Source: DASCOT01 sp965197275 (GTDB lineage: Bacteria > Acidobacteriota > UBA890 > WLXD01). Taken from it: 64,000 nt of DNA. The stretch is taken from NCBI GenBank assembly GCA_965197275.1, contig CBDAMQ010000004.1, positions 1 through 64,000 of the forward strand, in the 5' to 3' direction. Below the pieces are notes generated by a model, which searched no databases, was not told the DNA's origin, and worked only from the letters and a program-made list of their open reading frames with translations. The translations under genes and the position numbers were made by a program. Of the stretch, positions 35,840 to 44,843 are shown one piece after another (within the stretch, counting starts at the first letter, position 1; every line of letters starts with the position of its first letter).

Positions 35840-36451
35840 TCACCGCCGTGTCTCGGTGGGTTCAAAGTCGGGATCGAGCGTCCAGATGATCCGCGTTCCC
35901 TGCGGCGCGGTGAAGCGAAGGGCGCGCGCCGGTCGCGGCGGAATCTCGTCGAGTACCGGCGGGAGTGCGGGTGCGGCGACTGTCAGGGTCGCATTGTGCG
36001 ACGCGGGGACCGCCGAACGGACACTCCGTCGAGCAGCAGTCCCCGGAGCAGCAGTCCCCGGAGCTGCCGTCCCCGGAGCTGCCGTCCCCGGAGCTGCCAG
36101 CCGAGATGTGGCGGTCGGCGCCGCGTTCTGAGGGTCGGCCACTGCCGCGGTCAGAGGTCGAGGATCATTGTCGACTGCGGATGGCACCAAAACAGCGACG
36201 TCCGGAACGGGTTCGACCTCAGGCGCCGTGGGTAACTGCAACCAGCTGGCAAGCCACAGGGTCGACAACACCCCCATCACCGCCAGGCCGGCGCGCATGG
36301 TTGTCAGCCCCAGAAACGGGGGCCCGGCCACCTCTCGCATGCGAGCGCGGATCCGTTGGCGTTCGGCGCCCGAGAGCTCTTGTCCTTGATACGGATCGCC
36401 GCGGCGCAGCAGGTGGCTGATCTCATCGCGGCGATCGCGCATGGTGGTCAT
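35840..36451 (-). CDS. Putative anti-sigma factor with a Pro/Ala-rich periplasmic repeat
   Basis: A 203-residue single-pass protein. An N-terminal cytoplasmic helix-rich stretch (MRDRRDEISHLLRRGDPY, then ERQRIRARMREV) would bind the sigma factor. One membrane helix lies at about 52-72 (AGLAVMGVLSTLWLASWL). The periplasmic part carries four PGTAA repeats, then a C-terminal domain rich in Pro (PPRPARALRF). The ATG overlaps the sigma gene's TGA as ATGA. The assignment as anti-sigma rests on this coupling and topology, not on a recognised zinc motif (HxxxCxxC is absent). Confidence 0.72.
   Translation of the reverse strand: MTTMRDRRDEISHLLRRGDPYQGQELSGAERQRIRARMREVAGPPFLGLTTMRAGLAVMGVLSTLWLASWLQLPTAPEVEPVPDVAVLVPSAVDNDPRPLTAAVADPQNAAPTATSRLAAPGTAAPGTAAPGTAAPGTAARRSVRSAVPASHNATLTVAAPALPPVLDEIPPRPARALRFTAPQGTRIIWTLDPDFEPTETRR
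36033..36105. repeat. 15-bp tandem repeat in the anti-sigma gene
   Basis: Four to five copies of a 15-bp unit built on GTCCCCGGAGC(A/T)G(C/A)(C/A), encoding PGTAA on the minus strand. The repeat is in frame and forms a flexible linker in the predicted periplasmic part. Copy number could vary by slippage without breaking the frame. Confidence 0.85.
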
Positions 36452-36997
36452 CTGACACCCTCCTCAGAGCTCAACAGTCGGCGTAGTTGTCGACGCGCGG
36501 CGCTCAGGTGCCACCGTACGGTCGGCTCGCGCAGGCCGAGCAATCGACCAGTGGCCGCAGTATCGAGTCCTTCGAGCTCGCGCAAGACCACGACGGCACG
36601 TCGGCGCGGCGGTAATTGGGCCAGCGCCCAGCGAACTGTTGCGCGGGCCACGACGCGTGATTCGGGCGACGAGTCCTCCGACGGCCTGGGAATCTGGTCG
36701 CGGTGCGTGCGACGCACCCGCAGGCGGCGCCAGCGGTCGCGGCAAAGATTGACCAGAACCCGCACCAGCCAGGGTTCGGCGGAGTCGCCCGCGGGCACAC
36801 GCTCTGGCGCCCCGGGCAGCACGCAGGAAGCTCTCCTGAACCAGGTCGAGCGCGTCCTCGGGGTCGGCGACCATACGCAGCGCGATGGCGTACAGGCGCT
36901 GATGGTGCAGCTCGAACAAGGTCGCGAGCCTATCCGCCGCTGCCTGATCGGCGCCGGACTCTACCTCGCGGGTTTGCAACGTCAGTATCGTTTCCAC
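36448..36997 (-). pseudogene. ECF-type RNA polymerase sigma factor, frameshifted
   Basis: Two frames together make one ECF sigma factor. Region 2 reads LATLFELHHQRLYAIALRMV and DALDLVQESFLRAAR in the upstream frame from GTG 36997. Region 2.4/4 reads WLVRVLVNLCRDRWRRLRVR, ALAQLPPRRRAVVVLRELEG and AATGRLLGLREPTVRWHLSAAR in the downstream frame ending at 36448. The switch needs removal of one base. A run of four Gs (CCCC at 36810-36813 on the plus strand) is the best candidate: with three Gs the join reads FLRAARAPERVPAGDSAEPW. It is coupled to the anti-sigma gene by ATGA. Confidence 0.85.
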
Positions 36998-37103
36998 ACT
37001 TATATCTACGCGCGACGCCGGACAACCGTTGGATCGAAAATATCGAGCACCCTCGTCGAACGTCTGATGAAACTCCACCTCCGGGCCACCGCTTGCCAAT
37101 CGA

Positions 37104-38072
37104 TCACGGCATCTCGCCGGCCAGGATCGCGCCCAGCACAGCGGCATCGATGTTGCCGCCGGATACGATGCACACGATCCTGCCGCTGCCCGCCCGGCCG
37201 GCGATGGCCGCCGCCACCGACGCTGCACCGGCACCTTCGGCGACGATCGCCCGCTGCCGCGCCAGCAGGCGGATAGCGGCGGCGATCTCCTCGAGGCTTG
37301 ATTGCAGGGATCCTTGGAGCAAAGGCCGAGCACGGTCCCACATCGGTCTGAACACGTGCGGCCCACCGATGCCGTCTACGAAGCTACGTTGATGGTCGAT
37401 CTCCACCGGCCTGCCGGCGGCGACGGAGGCGGCCAGCGGGGCTGCCGTGCTCACCTCGGCGGCGTAGAGCCGAGCCTGCGGGAGCAGCTGGCGGAGCACG
37501 GCGCCCACACCACAGAAGAGCCCGCCGCCGCCATACGGGATGACCACGGCGTCGACTTCCGGCAGATCCTCGACGATCTCCAGGGCGATCGTGGCGTTGC
37601 CGGCCATGACGGCGTCGTCGTCGAAAGCGTGCACAAAGGTGCCGTGCATCCCGGGATGTCGGCGCCTGGCGAAGATCCGAAACCAGTCGAGATACGGCAC
37701 CTCCACGAAGTCTGCACCTAACCCACGGATGGCTGCCAGCTTCGCCTCGGGCGCCCCATCGGGCACGATCACCGTACATTCCACGCCTAGATGCCGCGCG
37801 CACCACGCCACACCCTGGGCCATGTTGCCGGCGCTTGCCGTCCACACGCCGTGCTGCAGCTCGGAGGGCTCGATCGACAGCATCGCGTTGGCGGCGCCGC
37901 GGAGCTTGAACGAGCGAATCGGCTGCAGGTTCTCGAGCTTCAGCCAGATCTCGGTGGGGCCGGCGTCGGCATCAAGCCGCACGAGCGGCGTTCGCACCGC
38001 GATGCCATCAAGACGCTGGCGCGCACGGTCGGCAGCGGAGAGTCTGACTGGGTGCACACTATTCGCGGCCAC
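37104..38072 (-). CDS. PLP-dependent threonine/serine dehydratase-like enzyme
   Basis: A 322-residue fold-type II PLP enzyme. The cofactor lysine is Lys56 in PIRSFKLRGAANAM, the phosphate-binding glycine loop is VVIPYGGGGLFCG, and the C-terminal SGGNID contacts the pyridine. The catalytic domain alone is present, without an ACT regulatory domain, as in catabolic threonine dehydratases and serine racemases. The reaction is probably deamination of threonine or serine. The start is a GTG at 38072. The gene is 58 bp downstream of the sialidase stop. Confidence 0.9.
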   Translation of the reverse strand: MAANSVHPVRLSAADRARQRLDGIAVRTPLVRLDADAGPTEIWLKLENLQPIRSFKLRGAANAMLSIEPSELQHGVWTASAGNMAQGVAWCARHLGVECTVIVPDGAPEAKLAAIRGLGADFVEVPYLDWFRIFARRRHPGMHGTFVHAFDDDAVMAGNATIALEIVEDLPEVDAVVIPYGGGGLFCGVGAVLRQLLPQARLYAAEVSTAAPLAASVAAGRPVEIDHQRSFVDGIGGPHVFRPMWDRARPLLQGSLQSSLEEIAAAIRLLARQRAIVAEGAGAASVAAAIAGRAGSGRIVCIVSGGNIDAAVLGAILAGEMP

Positions 38073-38130
38073 GCCTGGATCCTATACCCGGGCCAGCAAG
38101 AACCCCTGGCGGATGAGCGCCGGGAAGACC

Positions 38131-39961
38131 CTACTCGGTCGAGGGTCTCGCGACAGATGGTGCCGACAAATCTACAAGGGGGGCCTTGAGACGCGACGAT
38201 CGCAGCACCGCGCCGGTCTCGGGATCGGCTCCCGTATCGGTCAATTGGACCGCCAGCAGACGACCCGTTCCGGCGAAGGGAGTCCAGGCAGAGCGTGGGA
38301 GCCTCACGGAGATTTCGTAGCTCCGCCGCGCTTCGAATGTCGACCAAGCCCGCGGTTGAATGCTCTGCCGCCCGCCGGTCCGTAGATAGACACGCTCGCC
38401 GCTGACCGGATCGATGATGAATACGTAGGCGTCTAACGTGACTTGCCCGCGCACGCGCCCGTGATATGTCACTTCGAGCTCGTCCCGCGCCGGCAGCTGG
38501 CGCATTGACCACTGAGAGATCCGCTTGCGAAACGAAGCTTCCGCCACGTAGATCTGGGCGTTGCCGTTGAGCTCGGGGCGATAATCCGACCACGCGACAA
38601 GCGCCCGGCGTTGACGCACGGCCAACCCCTGGTAGTCGCCGTACTGGAAGGCGCCCCGGGCCCGACCCGACGCCGAGGACATGCGAACCGAGGGCTCCCA
38701 GGAAACACCTCCGTCGGTCGAACGACTCAAGTAGACATCGGTGGCATAGCGGTTCGGGTCATTGCGCGTGTCCTTGTACGCCACGTAGAGCGTGCCATCA
38801 CGCGGGTCGGCTTTCATCCATTGGTGGTACTGGTCCGAAGCACCGAGCTCTTCCTCATGAACGGTCACCGGAGTCGACCACGTTGCGCCGCGGTCCACCG
38901 AGCGCGCGAAGTAGACATTCGCCGAGCAAGGTGTCGAGGGCTCGCAGGCATCGCTGCACTCTGCCGGCGCCCCTTGGGGGGCATCGGACCAGCTTATGTA
39001 GACGGTCCCTCGCCGCGCCGAGTCAGACCGATCGACGCTGAGCGCTGCGTGCACGAGCGACATCCGTGAACAGTGCGAGGGTGTCGAGGTGTACCAGCCG
39101 GCGCGTAGACCGGTCGGACCCGTCAGTGCGATCCAGGTCGCGCCACCATCGTCGGAGCGCCAAACGCGTAGGGTTCTCTGGGCAGCCTCGTTGGCAGCGA
39201 GGTAGACGGTACCGTCGGCACCCACCACCAGGTCGAGGCCGCTGATGACCGCATCATCGATGCGGCGCGGGGCGGAAAAACTCCCGCCGCCGTTCGTTGA
39301 ACGTGAGACGTACACGCCGCCAGGGGGCCATTTCCAAGCCACATACACGCGGTCCGCGTAGGGACTGGCCGTATTGTCATCGGCGCGGAGGATGACCTTG
39401 TCGTCGCGGTCACGGTTGGCGCTGATCCGCTGCGCCGGTGCCCAGGAACGCCCGCCATCGAATGATCGAGTGACCTCGATGCCGAGGGGTACGTTCCCAG
39501 TCGCCACGGGGATATGCGCCAGGTGCCCAACGCCTCGAGAGTCGAAAGCAACCATCGGATCGGCATGGAATGAGGCGCCGTCTCCCCGCGGCAGCGAGTG
39601 ACTCGACCAGGTTCGGCCGCGATCTCCCGAGACCATCACCAGAATCCCGGCGTTGGAGAGATCCATCGATGCGGCGATAACACGCGTCGGCAGAGTGGGG
39701 TCGATCGCGATCGAAACCTCTCCCTGAATACCCTCCGGACGCGAGGCGCTGACGTCCGGCGATACGACGTAGTTTGGCCACGCAAGCGTTGCCGGCGGCG
39801 GTCGCCGGACCGTCGAAGATCGCGCCGGCGGCTCTCCGTGTGTAGCTCGGGAGGTCTCGACGGTGCGGTTGGCCGAGAACCGGCAGTGTCGACCAGAGTG
39901 CGACCAAGACTACGCCGCACGACATTCTCCGGCGCCTTCGAACAGAGCGTCGTTTGAGCAT
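38131..39961 (-). pseudogene. Sialidase-like BNR/Asp-box exo-glycosidase, frameshifted in the N-terminal part
   Basis: From 39666 downwards a 511-residue frame carries six Asp-box repeats: SGDRGRTW, SFDGGRSW, STNGGGSF, SDDGGATW, SVDRGATW and STDGGVSW, as in a sialidase six-blade propeller, followed by a beta-rich C-terminal domain. A signal peptide (MSCGVVLVALWSTLPVLGQ, preceded by an arginine-rich n-region) starts in another frame at ATG 39961 with GGGGAG upstream. The propeller frame reads back to WPNYVVSPDVSASRPEGIQG and beyond with no start codon before a TAG at 39912. One extra base between about 39780 and 39890 would join them. It may be a sequencing error. Confidence 0.8.
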
Positions 39962-40009
39962 AGCAAGCTCCCCGGGAAGCGGCCTCGCTACGATCGTTTG
40001 CCGGACGCG

Positions 40010-41461
40010 TCAGCCGACGATCCCCAGTGGGGGATACTGCTTCCACCTCCCGCGGGTGAAATCGGGAATCGGTATCGGCGCACTGCCGGCGGCCACCGAG
40101 CGCTCGCTGATCTCGGATACAGCGCTCCAGGCGACCGAATCGTACACGTCGATGTCGTAAGGGATTCCCTCACGCAAGCACTGGATGAGCCGCCAGTCCT
40201 CCACGAAGTCCATGCCGCCGTGGCCGGCACCACTCGACTCCTGACGCAATCGACGCCACAGTGGATGCTCGAACTCCTCGTAGTACGCCTCTGCGTCCTC
40301 CCAGGAGTGCCCCTCCGAGCGCCCCTCGATGTGAACCCGGTCGGGGTAACCCTGGAATATCCCACGGGTGCCCTGCAGCATGTTGATGCGGCTGTAGGGC
40401 CGCGGCAGGTTGGTGTCGTGCACTACCTTGATCGTCTTGCCGTTGGCGGTCTTGATCAGGCTGGTGTTGACATCGCCCAGCGTGAAGGTCTCGTCGCGCT
40501 TGGGATGGCCGGGGTCGTAGTGCTCCCGGGCCCAGTCCTGCAGCCCGCGCGACGGGCCGCTCATCGATACCAGGTACTCGAACCTGTCACCGCGGTTGAT
40601 GTTCATGCACTGGGACACCGGTCCCAAGCCATGAGTCGGATATAGGTTGCCGTCGCGGATCATGGCGTGGGCGCGACGCCACATGCCCTCGCCCTCATCG
40701 GCGAACTTGATGTCGCGCAGATCGTGCAGATAGCCGCACTCAGCGTGAAGGATCTCGCCGAGGAGGCCCTTGCGCACCAGGTTCAGCACCATCATCTCGA
40801 CGCGGCCGTAACAGACGTTCTCCATCATGATGCAGTGGCGGGCATGCCGCTCGGCTGATTCGACGAGCCGCCAGCACTCCTCGACGGTGACCGCGATCGG
40901 CACTTCCGCAGCGGCGTGCTTGCCGGCCTCCATCGCCGCCAGACAAACAGGGACGTGCCAACGCCATGGCGTCGCCGTATAGACTAGATCGAGATCGGCG
41001 GCCTCGCACAACCGGCGAAAATCCTCTTCCCCCCGGGTGTACAGCGTCGGCGGCGGGTGACCGGCGGCCTCAACGAGCTTTGCGGCGCGCTCGGCGTTCG
41101 AGACGTCGATGTCGCATACGGCGGCGACGCGACAGCCCTCGACCCGGGTCAAGTTCCGTATGTGAGCTGTTCCCATGCCGCCCACGCCGACGAACCCGAT
41201 GCGTACTTCCTCGATCGGCGGTGCCGCCCGACGATCGGAGGGGGCCGCGCCCATCGCCTTGCCGCGATCAACGACCTCCGCGCCCGACCAAGTAGGGATC
41301 TGATAGGTCTTGGTGCTTATCTGCGCATGCGCGGCGTTGGGCAACGCGGTACCGCCGATGAGTGCCGCACCCATACCGGCAGCCCCCATCCTGACCACGT
41401 CGCGCCGGCTGAGGCCGGGCTGCGCTGGAGAATCGAGCTTATTGTCTTGATGGTCGTTCAT
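40010..41461 (-). CDS. Gfo/Idh/MocA oxidoreductase-fold glycosidase, GH109-like
   Basis: A 483-residue protein with a Tat leader (GLSRRDVVRMGAAGMGAALIGG). The Rossmann segment is RIGFVGVGGMGTAHI, followed by AAVCDIDVSNAERA. The GH109 pattern is clear: YTATPWRWHVPVCLAAMEAGKH, AAEVPIAVTVEECWRLVE, MMENVCYGRVEMMVLNLV and HAECGYLHDLRD. GH109 enzymes use an NAD-dependent redox mechanism and include alpha-N-acetylgalactosaminidases. I use ATG 41461 rather than an in-frame start 16 codons upstream because the Tat leader is then near the N-terminus. It precedes the sialidase gene by 48 bp, suggesting joint action on glycoprotein glycans. Confidence 0.88.
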   Translation of the reverse strand: MNDHQDNKLDSPAQPGLSRRDVVRMGAAGMGAALIGGTALPNAAHAQISTKTYQIPTWSGAEVVDRGKAMGAAPSDRRAAPPIEEVRIGFVGVGGMGTAHIRNLTRVEGCRVAAVCDIDVSNAERAAKLVEAAGHPPPTLYTRGEEDFRRLCEAADLDLVYTATPWRWHVPVCLAAMEAGKHAAAEVPIAVTVEECWRLVESAERHARHCIMMENVCYGRVEMMVLNLVRKGLLGEILHAECGYLHDLRDIKFADEGEGMWRRAHAMIRDGNLYPTHGLGPVSQCMNINRGDRFEYLVSMSGPSRGLQDWAREHYDPGHPKRDETFTLGDVNTSLIKTANGKTIKVVHDTNLPRPYSRINMLQGTRGIFQGYPDRVHIEGRSEGHSWEDAEAYYEEFEHPLWRRLRQESSGAGHGGMDFVEDWRLIQCLREGIPYDIDVYDSVAWSAVSEISERSVAAGSAPIPIPDFTRGRWKQYPPLGIVG

Positions 41462-41580
41462 GGGTTCGTCCGTCCCAGGTTCGCCGTGCAGATGCCCGCA
41501 GCATAGCAACTCGAAGTCCCGACGTCTCTGGACACACTGCGACGATGCACCTGACCGCTAGCCAACACCAGGCAACCGGG

Positions 41581-41858
41581 CTAGTGGCCTGTAACAGATG
41601 ATCGTTGCCTATCGTGGTGGCGAAATGGGCCCGGATGCCAGGCGGTCCGACGAGACAATGTTTGCCCATTATCGAGGAGGAGCAACGCCGCAGGCGGGCC
41701 CAGTTCGCCGCCATCCTGTGGACAGATGGGCAGTTGCGGGCAATATCAGCGTTGCGGCTCCTCGACGATGTCCCTAGCATCGACTGCGTCGCCGCGCCTT
41801 GATCTCACCCGCAAGTCCCATCTGCGATAGGCAACGATCATCTGTTACAGGCCACTAG
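41581..41858. mobile_element. MITE-like family A element, 278 bp with perfect 34-bp inverted repeats
   Basis: The termini 41581-41614 and 41825-41858 are exact reverse complements over 34 bases (CTAGTGGCCTGTAACAGATG at the outer end). Both ends finish in CTAG, which could be a 4-bp target duplication. The inside has further partial complementarity (around 41680 and 41756) but no transposase or other convincing gene. It lies in the 463-bp gap between the divergent GH109-like and apaH genes; outside the element that gap shows only the apaH ribosome site. Confidence 0.85.
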
Positions 41859-41924
41859 TGTGCCGGGCGGCCCGCCGCGATCGGCTCCGGGCCGCGAAAC
41901 GAACCGCCCGAGGAGGTCACGGCG

Positions 41925-42641
41925 TTGCGAGGCTCGAGCCGGACCCGCATATTCGTCGGTGACGTGCATGGCTGCGCCGACGAGCTTCAGGATCTTCTGG
42001 AGGCGCTTGGCTACGATCCGAGGCAGCATGCCCTCCATTTCGTGGGCGACCTCGTCAACCGTGGGCCGAAATCGTTGCAGACGCTCCGCGACGTGATCCG
42101 GCTCGGCGCCGACTGCGTTCTGGGAAACCACGAGCTGCACCTGCTGGCGCGAGCCGTCGGCCACCGCGGGCCGGCTCCCCTGGACACGCTCGACGAGCTC
42201 CTCGCCGCACCCGACCACGAAGTACTGCTGGACTGGGTACGCTCCCGACCGCTGCTGCGATTGTGGCCGGACGTCGTACTGGTTCACGCTGGCCTGCCGT
42301 CGTCGTGGAATGATCTCGAAGCTGAAGCGGCGCGTGTCAACGGGCTCGTGACGGCGGACGCACTCTCCGAACACCCAGACGTCAGGTTCCTGGTCGCGGC
42401 ACGCCGCTGCGACGCCCACGGCCAGATGATTCACGGCGCCGCAGGTATCCCCTGGTACGACCTCTATGAACGGGGTCGCACCGTGGTCTTTGGACACTGG
42501 GCGGAGCGTGGTCTGGTGAACACTGAACGGCTGCGCGGCCTCGACACCGGCTGCGTGTGGGGCGGGCGCCTCACCGCCTGGATCGCCGAAAGCGACGAGT
42601 TTGTCTCCGTCCCGGCAAGAACGCAGTATCAGGAGCCATGA
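41925..42641 (+). CDS. apaH: Symmetrical bis(5'-nucleosyl)-tetraphosphatase-like metallophosphoesterase
   Basis: A 238-residue PPP-type phosphatase. Metal motifs are GDVHG (12-16), GDLVNRGP (41-48), GNHE (67-70) and later histidines in LVHAGLP and FGHWAERG. The order and the LVNRGP variant are those of ApaH, which splits Ap4A to two ADP. The start is TTG 41925, chosen because AGGAGGT stands seven bases upstream. Its stop overlaps the next start as ATGA, the first link of a four-gene operon. Confidence 0.92.
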   Translation: MRGSSRTRIFVGDVHGCADELQDLLEALGYDPRQHALHFVGDLVNRGPKSLQTLRDVIRLGADCVLGNHELHLLARAVGHRGPAPLDTLDELLAAPDHEVLLDWVRSRPLLRLWPDVVLVHAGLPSSWNDLEAEAARVNGLVTADALSEHPDVRFLVAARRCDAHGQMIHGAAGIPWYDLYERGRTVVFGHWAERGLVNTERLRGLDTGCVWGGRLTAWIAESDEFVSVPARTQYQEP

Positions 42642-43585
42642 GCAGCGCCGACCTTGAGCAAGGGATCGTACCCACGCCGGACGGGGCGGGCCTGTGCGTT
42701 TATCGCGTCGGCTCGGGAGATCAGGCGGTGATCGTCCCCAACGCCATCTACATGCTCGAGCACTTTGCGTATCTTGCCCGCGAGCTCACCGTGGTGTCCT
42801 TCGACCTGCGCAATCGCGGCCGTTCAACACCTGTACGTGATCGCGCCATGCTGCATCGAGGCATTCACCACGACGTCGAGGATATCGAGACGGTACGGCA
42901 GTTTTTCGAGCTCGAGCGTCCGCACCTCATTGGCCATTCCTACCTGGGGCTGGTAGTCATCCTGTACGCGATTTCTCACCCACAGAACTGCGGACGTATC
43001 GTCCAGATCGGACCGCCGAGCCCCCAGCACGGCGCCACCTACCCACCCGAGTGGAACGCCCCAGACCTGGAGAAGATCGCCGGCTCTGAAGCAGCGCGCG
43101 AGCTGCAGAAGCTGCGCGAGGAAGGGATGCCCGCCACCGATCCGGTGGGATTCTGTCATCGATGGTGGGACTTCATGCGCCAGGTGTACGTCGCGATCCC
43201 CGGCGCCGAAACGTCCCTCGGGAGTCACTACTGTGCGTTCGAGAACGAGTGGCCAGTGAATATGGAGGCACACATGTCGCAGAACATCCTCCTCAGTATT
43301 TCGCGCCTCGAGCTGCGCCAGAACGACATCGATCAGGTGCAGGCACCAGTGCTGACCGTACATGGTCGACGCGATCGCAACTCGCCGTATGGAGCGGGGC
43401 GCGACTGGGCCGTGCAGCTCAATGAGGCGCGGCTACTGACGGTGGATGGCGCGGCGCACTTCCCGTTTCTGGAGCGCCCGGACCTGGTCGGCCCGGCAGT
43501 GCGGGAGTTTCTTCACGGCAGCTGGCCGGCAGAGGCGGAGGCGATCGATACGTCGGACGGCTTCGATTCGGGCAACGGCCCGTGA
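42638..43585 (+). CDS. Alpha/beta hydrolase
   Basis: A 315-residue hydrolase. The nucleophile elbow is LIGHSYLGLVV, preceded by the oxyanion/cap region VSFDLRNRGRSTPV. The acid comes from VLTVHGRRDRNSPYGAG and the catalytic His from VDGAAHFPFLERPD. The fold class is certain but the substrate (ester, lactone or epoxide) is not. It overlaps apaH by ATGA and the Nudix gene by GTGA, so translation of the three is coupled. Confidence 0.9.
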   Translation: MSSADLEQGIVPTPDGAGLCVYRVGSGDQAVIVPNAIYMLEHFAYLARELTVVSFDLRNRGRSTPVRDRAMLHRGIHHDVEDIETVRQFFELERPHLIGHSYLGLVVILYAISHPQNCGRIVQIGPPSPQHGATYPPEWNAPDLEKIAGSEAARELQKLREEGMPATDPVGFCHRWWDFMRQVYVAIPGAETSLGSHYCAFENEWPVNMEAHMSQNILLSISRLELRQNDIDQVQAPVLTVHGRRDRNSPYGAGRDWAVQLNEARLLTVDGAAHFPFLERPDLVGPAVREFLHGSWPAEAEAIDTSDGFDSGNGP

Positions 43586-44094
43586 GGACGACCGCCGTGG
43601 CACGCCGGGTAGTCGACATCGACTGGGATACCTGGCAGGCGGTTGACCGCGCAACGTTGCTGTTCGTCGTCCGCGACGACCACATCCTGCTCATCCGTAA
43701 GAAACGAGGGCTAGGCGCCGGAAAGATCAACGGGCCCGGTGGTCGCGTCGAAGCTGGGGAGACCTGGCGGCAAGCGGCGATTCGCGAGGTGGTCGAAGAA
43801 GTGTGCGTGGTCCCAGATGGCGTTTGTGACGCGGGCGAGCTGCGTTTTCAGTTTGTCGACGGCTACTCGATCCACGTGCGCGTTTTCCGCGCCGACGGAT
43901 ACCAAGGTGACCCGCAGAAGACGAGCGAGGCGACGCCGCTCTGGTTCCCGGTCGACTCCATCCCCTACGCCGAGATGTGGGAGGACGACCTCCTGTGGCT
44001 ACCGTTGCTGCTGCAACGCAAGCGCTTCAGCGGGCGGTTCGTTTTCGCCGGCGACGCGCTGATTGATCACCAACTCCAAACAATCGAGGAATAG
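43582..44094 (+). CDS. Nudix hydrolase, MutT/8-oxo-dGTPase-like
   Basis: A 170-residue protein with a Nudix box GGRVEAGETWRQAAIREVVEE (the G-x5-E-x7-RE-x2-EE pattern). The preceding LLIRKKRGLGAGKINGPGG resembles the MTH1-type 8-oxo-dGTPase group (KxRGxGxGKxNGPGG). Members clean oxidised nucleoside triphosphates. The GTG start at 43582 overlaps the upstream TGA. Its position after apaH suggests a nucleotide-housekeeping operon. Confidence 0.93.
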   Translation: MRTTAVARRVVDIDWDTWQAVDRATLLFVVRDDHILLIRKKRGLGAGKINGPGGRVEAGETWRQAAIREVVEEVCVVPDGVCDAGELRFQFVDGYSIHVRVFRADGYQGDPQKTSEATPLWFPVDSIPYAEMWEDDLLWLPLLLQRKRFSGRFVFAGDALIDHQLQTIEE

Positions 44095-44096
44095 TC

Positions 44097-44843
44097 ATGG
44101 ACTGGGTGGCCGACCCGAACGTGCTGATCTCGCTGCTGACCCTGATCGTCCTCGAGATCGTGCTGGGGGTGGACAACATCATCTTCATAGCCATCCTGAC
44201 GGAAAAGCTGCCGGAGTCGAAGCGACCCACCGCGCGTCTGTTGGGTCTCGGAGCCGCGATGGTGATGCGCGTCGCCCTGCTGTTCGCCATCACCACGATC
44301 ATGCGCCTGACGACGCCGCTGCTGATAGTAATGGGGCGTGGACTCAGCGGCCGCGATCTGATTTTGATCGCCGGTGGTCTTTTCCTGCTCGCCAAAGCCA
44401 CCTTCGAGATCCACGACAAGCTAGAGGGGAAAGAGGGGCACGCCGAGCCCGGCGCCGGAGCCAGCTTCATGGCGGTGATTGCGCAGATCATGATGCTCGA
44501 TATCGTGTTCTCGCTCGATTCCGTTATCACGGCGGTCGGGATGGCGGACGAGATCTGGGTCATGGTGGTGGCGGTGATCGTGGCCGTCGGCGTCATGATG
44601 GCGACCGCGGGTCCGATCGCGGATTTCGTCGAGCGCCATCCGACTGTGAAGATGCTGGCGCTCGCCTTTCTCCTGCTGATCGGCATGTCGCTGGTGGCCG
44701 AAGGGGTCGGGCAACATATCCCGAAGGGTTACATCTACTTTGCGATGGGGTTCTCGATATTCGTCGAGATGCTCAACCTCAGTCGCTCCGCCCGAACGTC
44801 GTCCCCGATCCAGCTGCGGCAGCGCTACTCCGACAGCGACTAG
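44097..44843 (+). CDS. TerC family integral membrane protein
   Basis: A 248-residue membrane protein with about seven helices. TerC signatures are LEIVLGVDNIIFIAILTEKLP and its internal repeat MLDIVFSLDSVITAVGMA, each with the buried Asp that likely binds metal. TerC proteins are linked to tellurite resistance and, in better-studied members, to manganese export and metalation of exported proteins. It ends the apaH operon; its TAG stop is the left CTAG of a repeat remnant at 44840-44862. Confidence 0.92.
   Translation: MDWVADPNVLISLLTLIVLEIVLGVDNIIFIAILTEKLPESKRPTARLLGLGAAMVMRVALLFAITTIMRLTTPLLIVMGRGLSGRDLILIAGGLFLLAKATFEIHDKLEGKEGHAEPGAGASFMAVIAQIMMLDIVFSLDSVITAVGMADEIWVMVVAVIVAVGVMMATAGPIADFVERHPTVKMLALAFLLLIGMSLVAEGVGQHIPKGYIYFAMGFSIFVEMLNLSRSARTSSPIQLRQRYSDSD

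Noticed and set aside
41605..41802. Short open frame inside the family A element
   Set aside because: No start signal, no resemblance to a transposase, and the element's palindromic structure explains the sequence.
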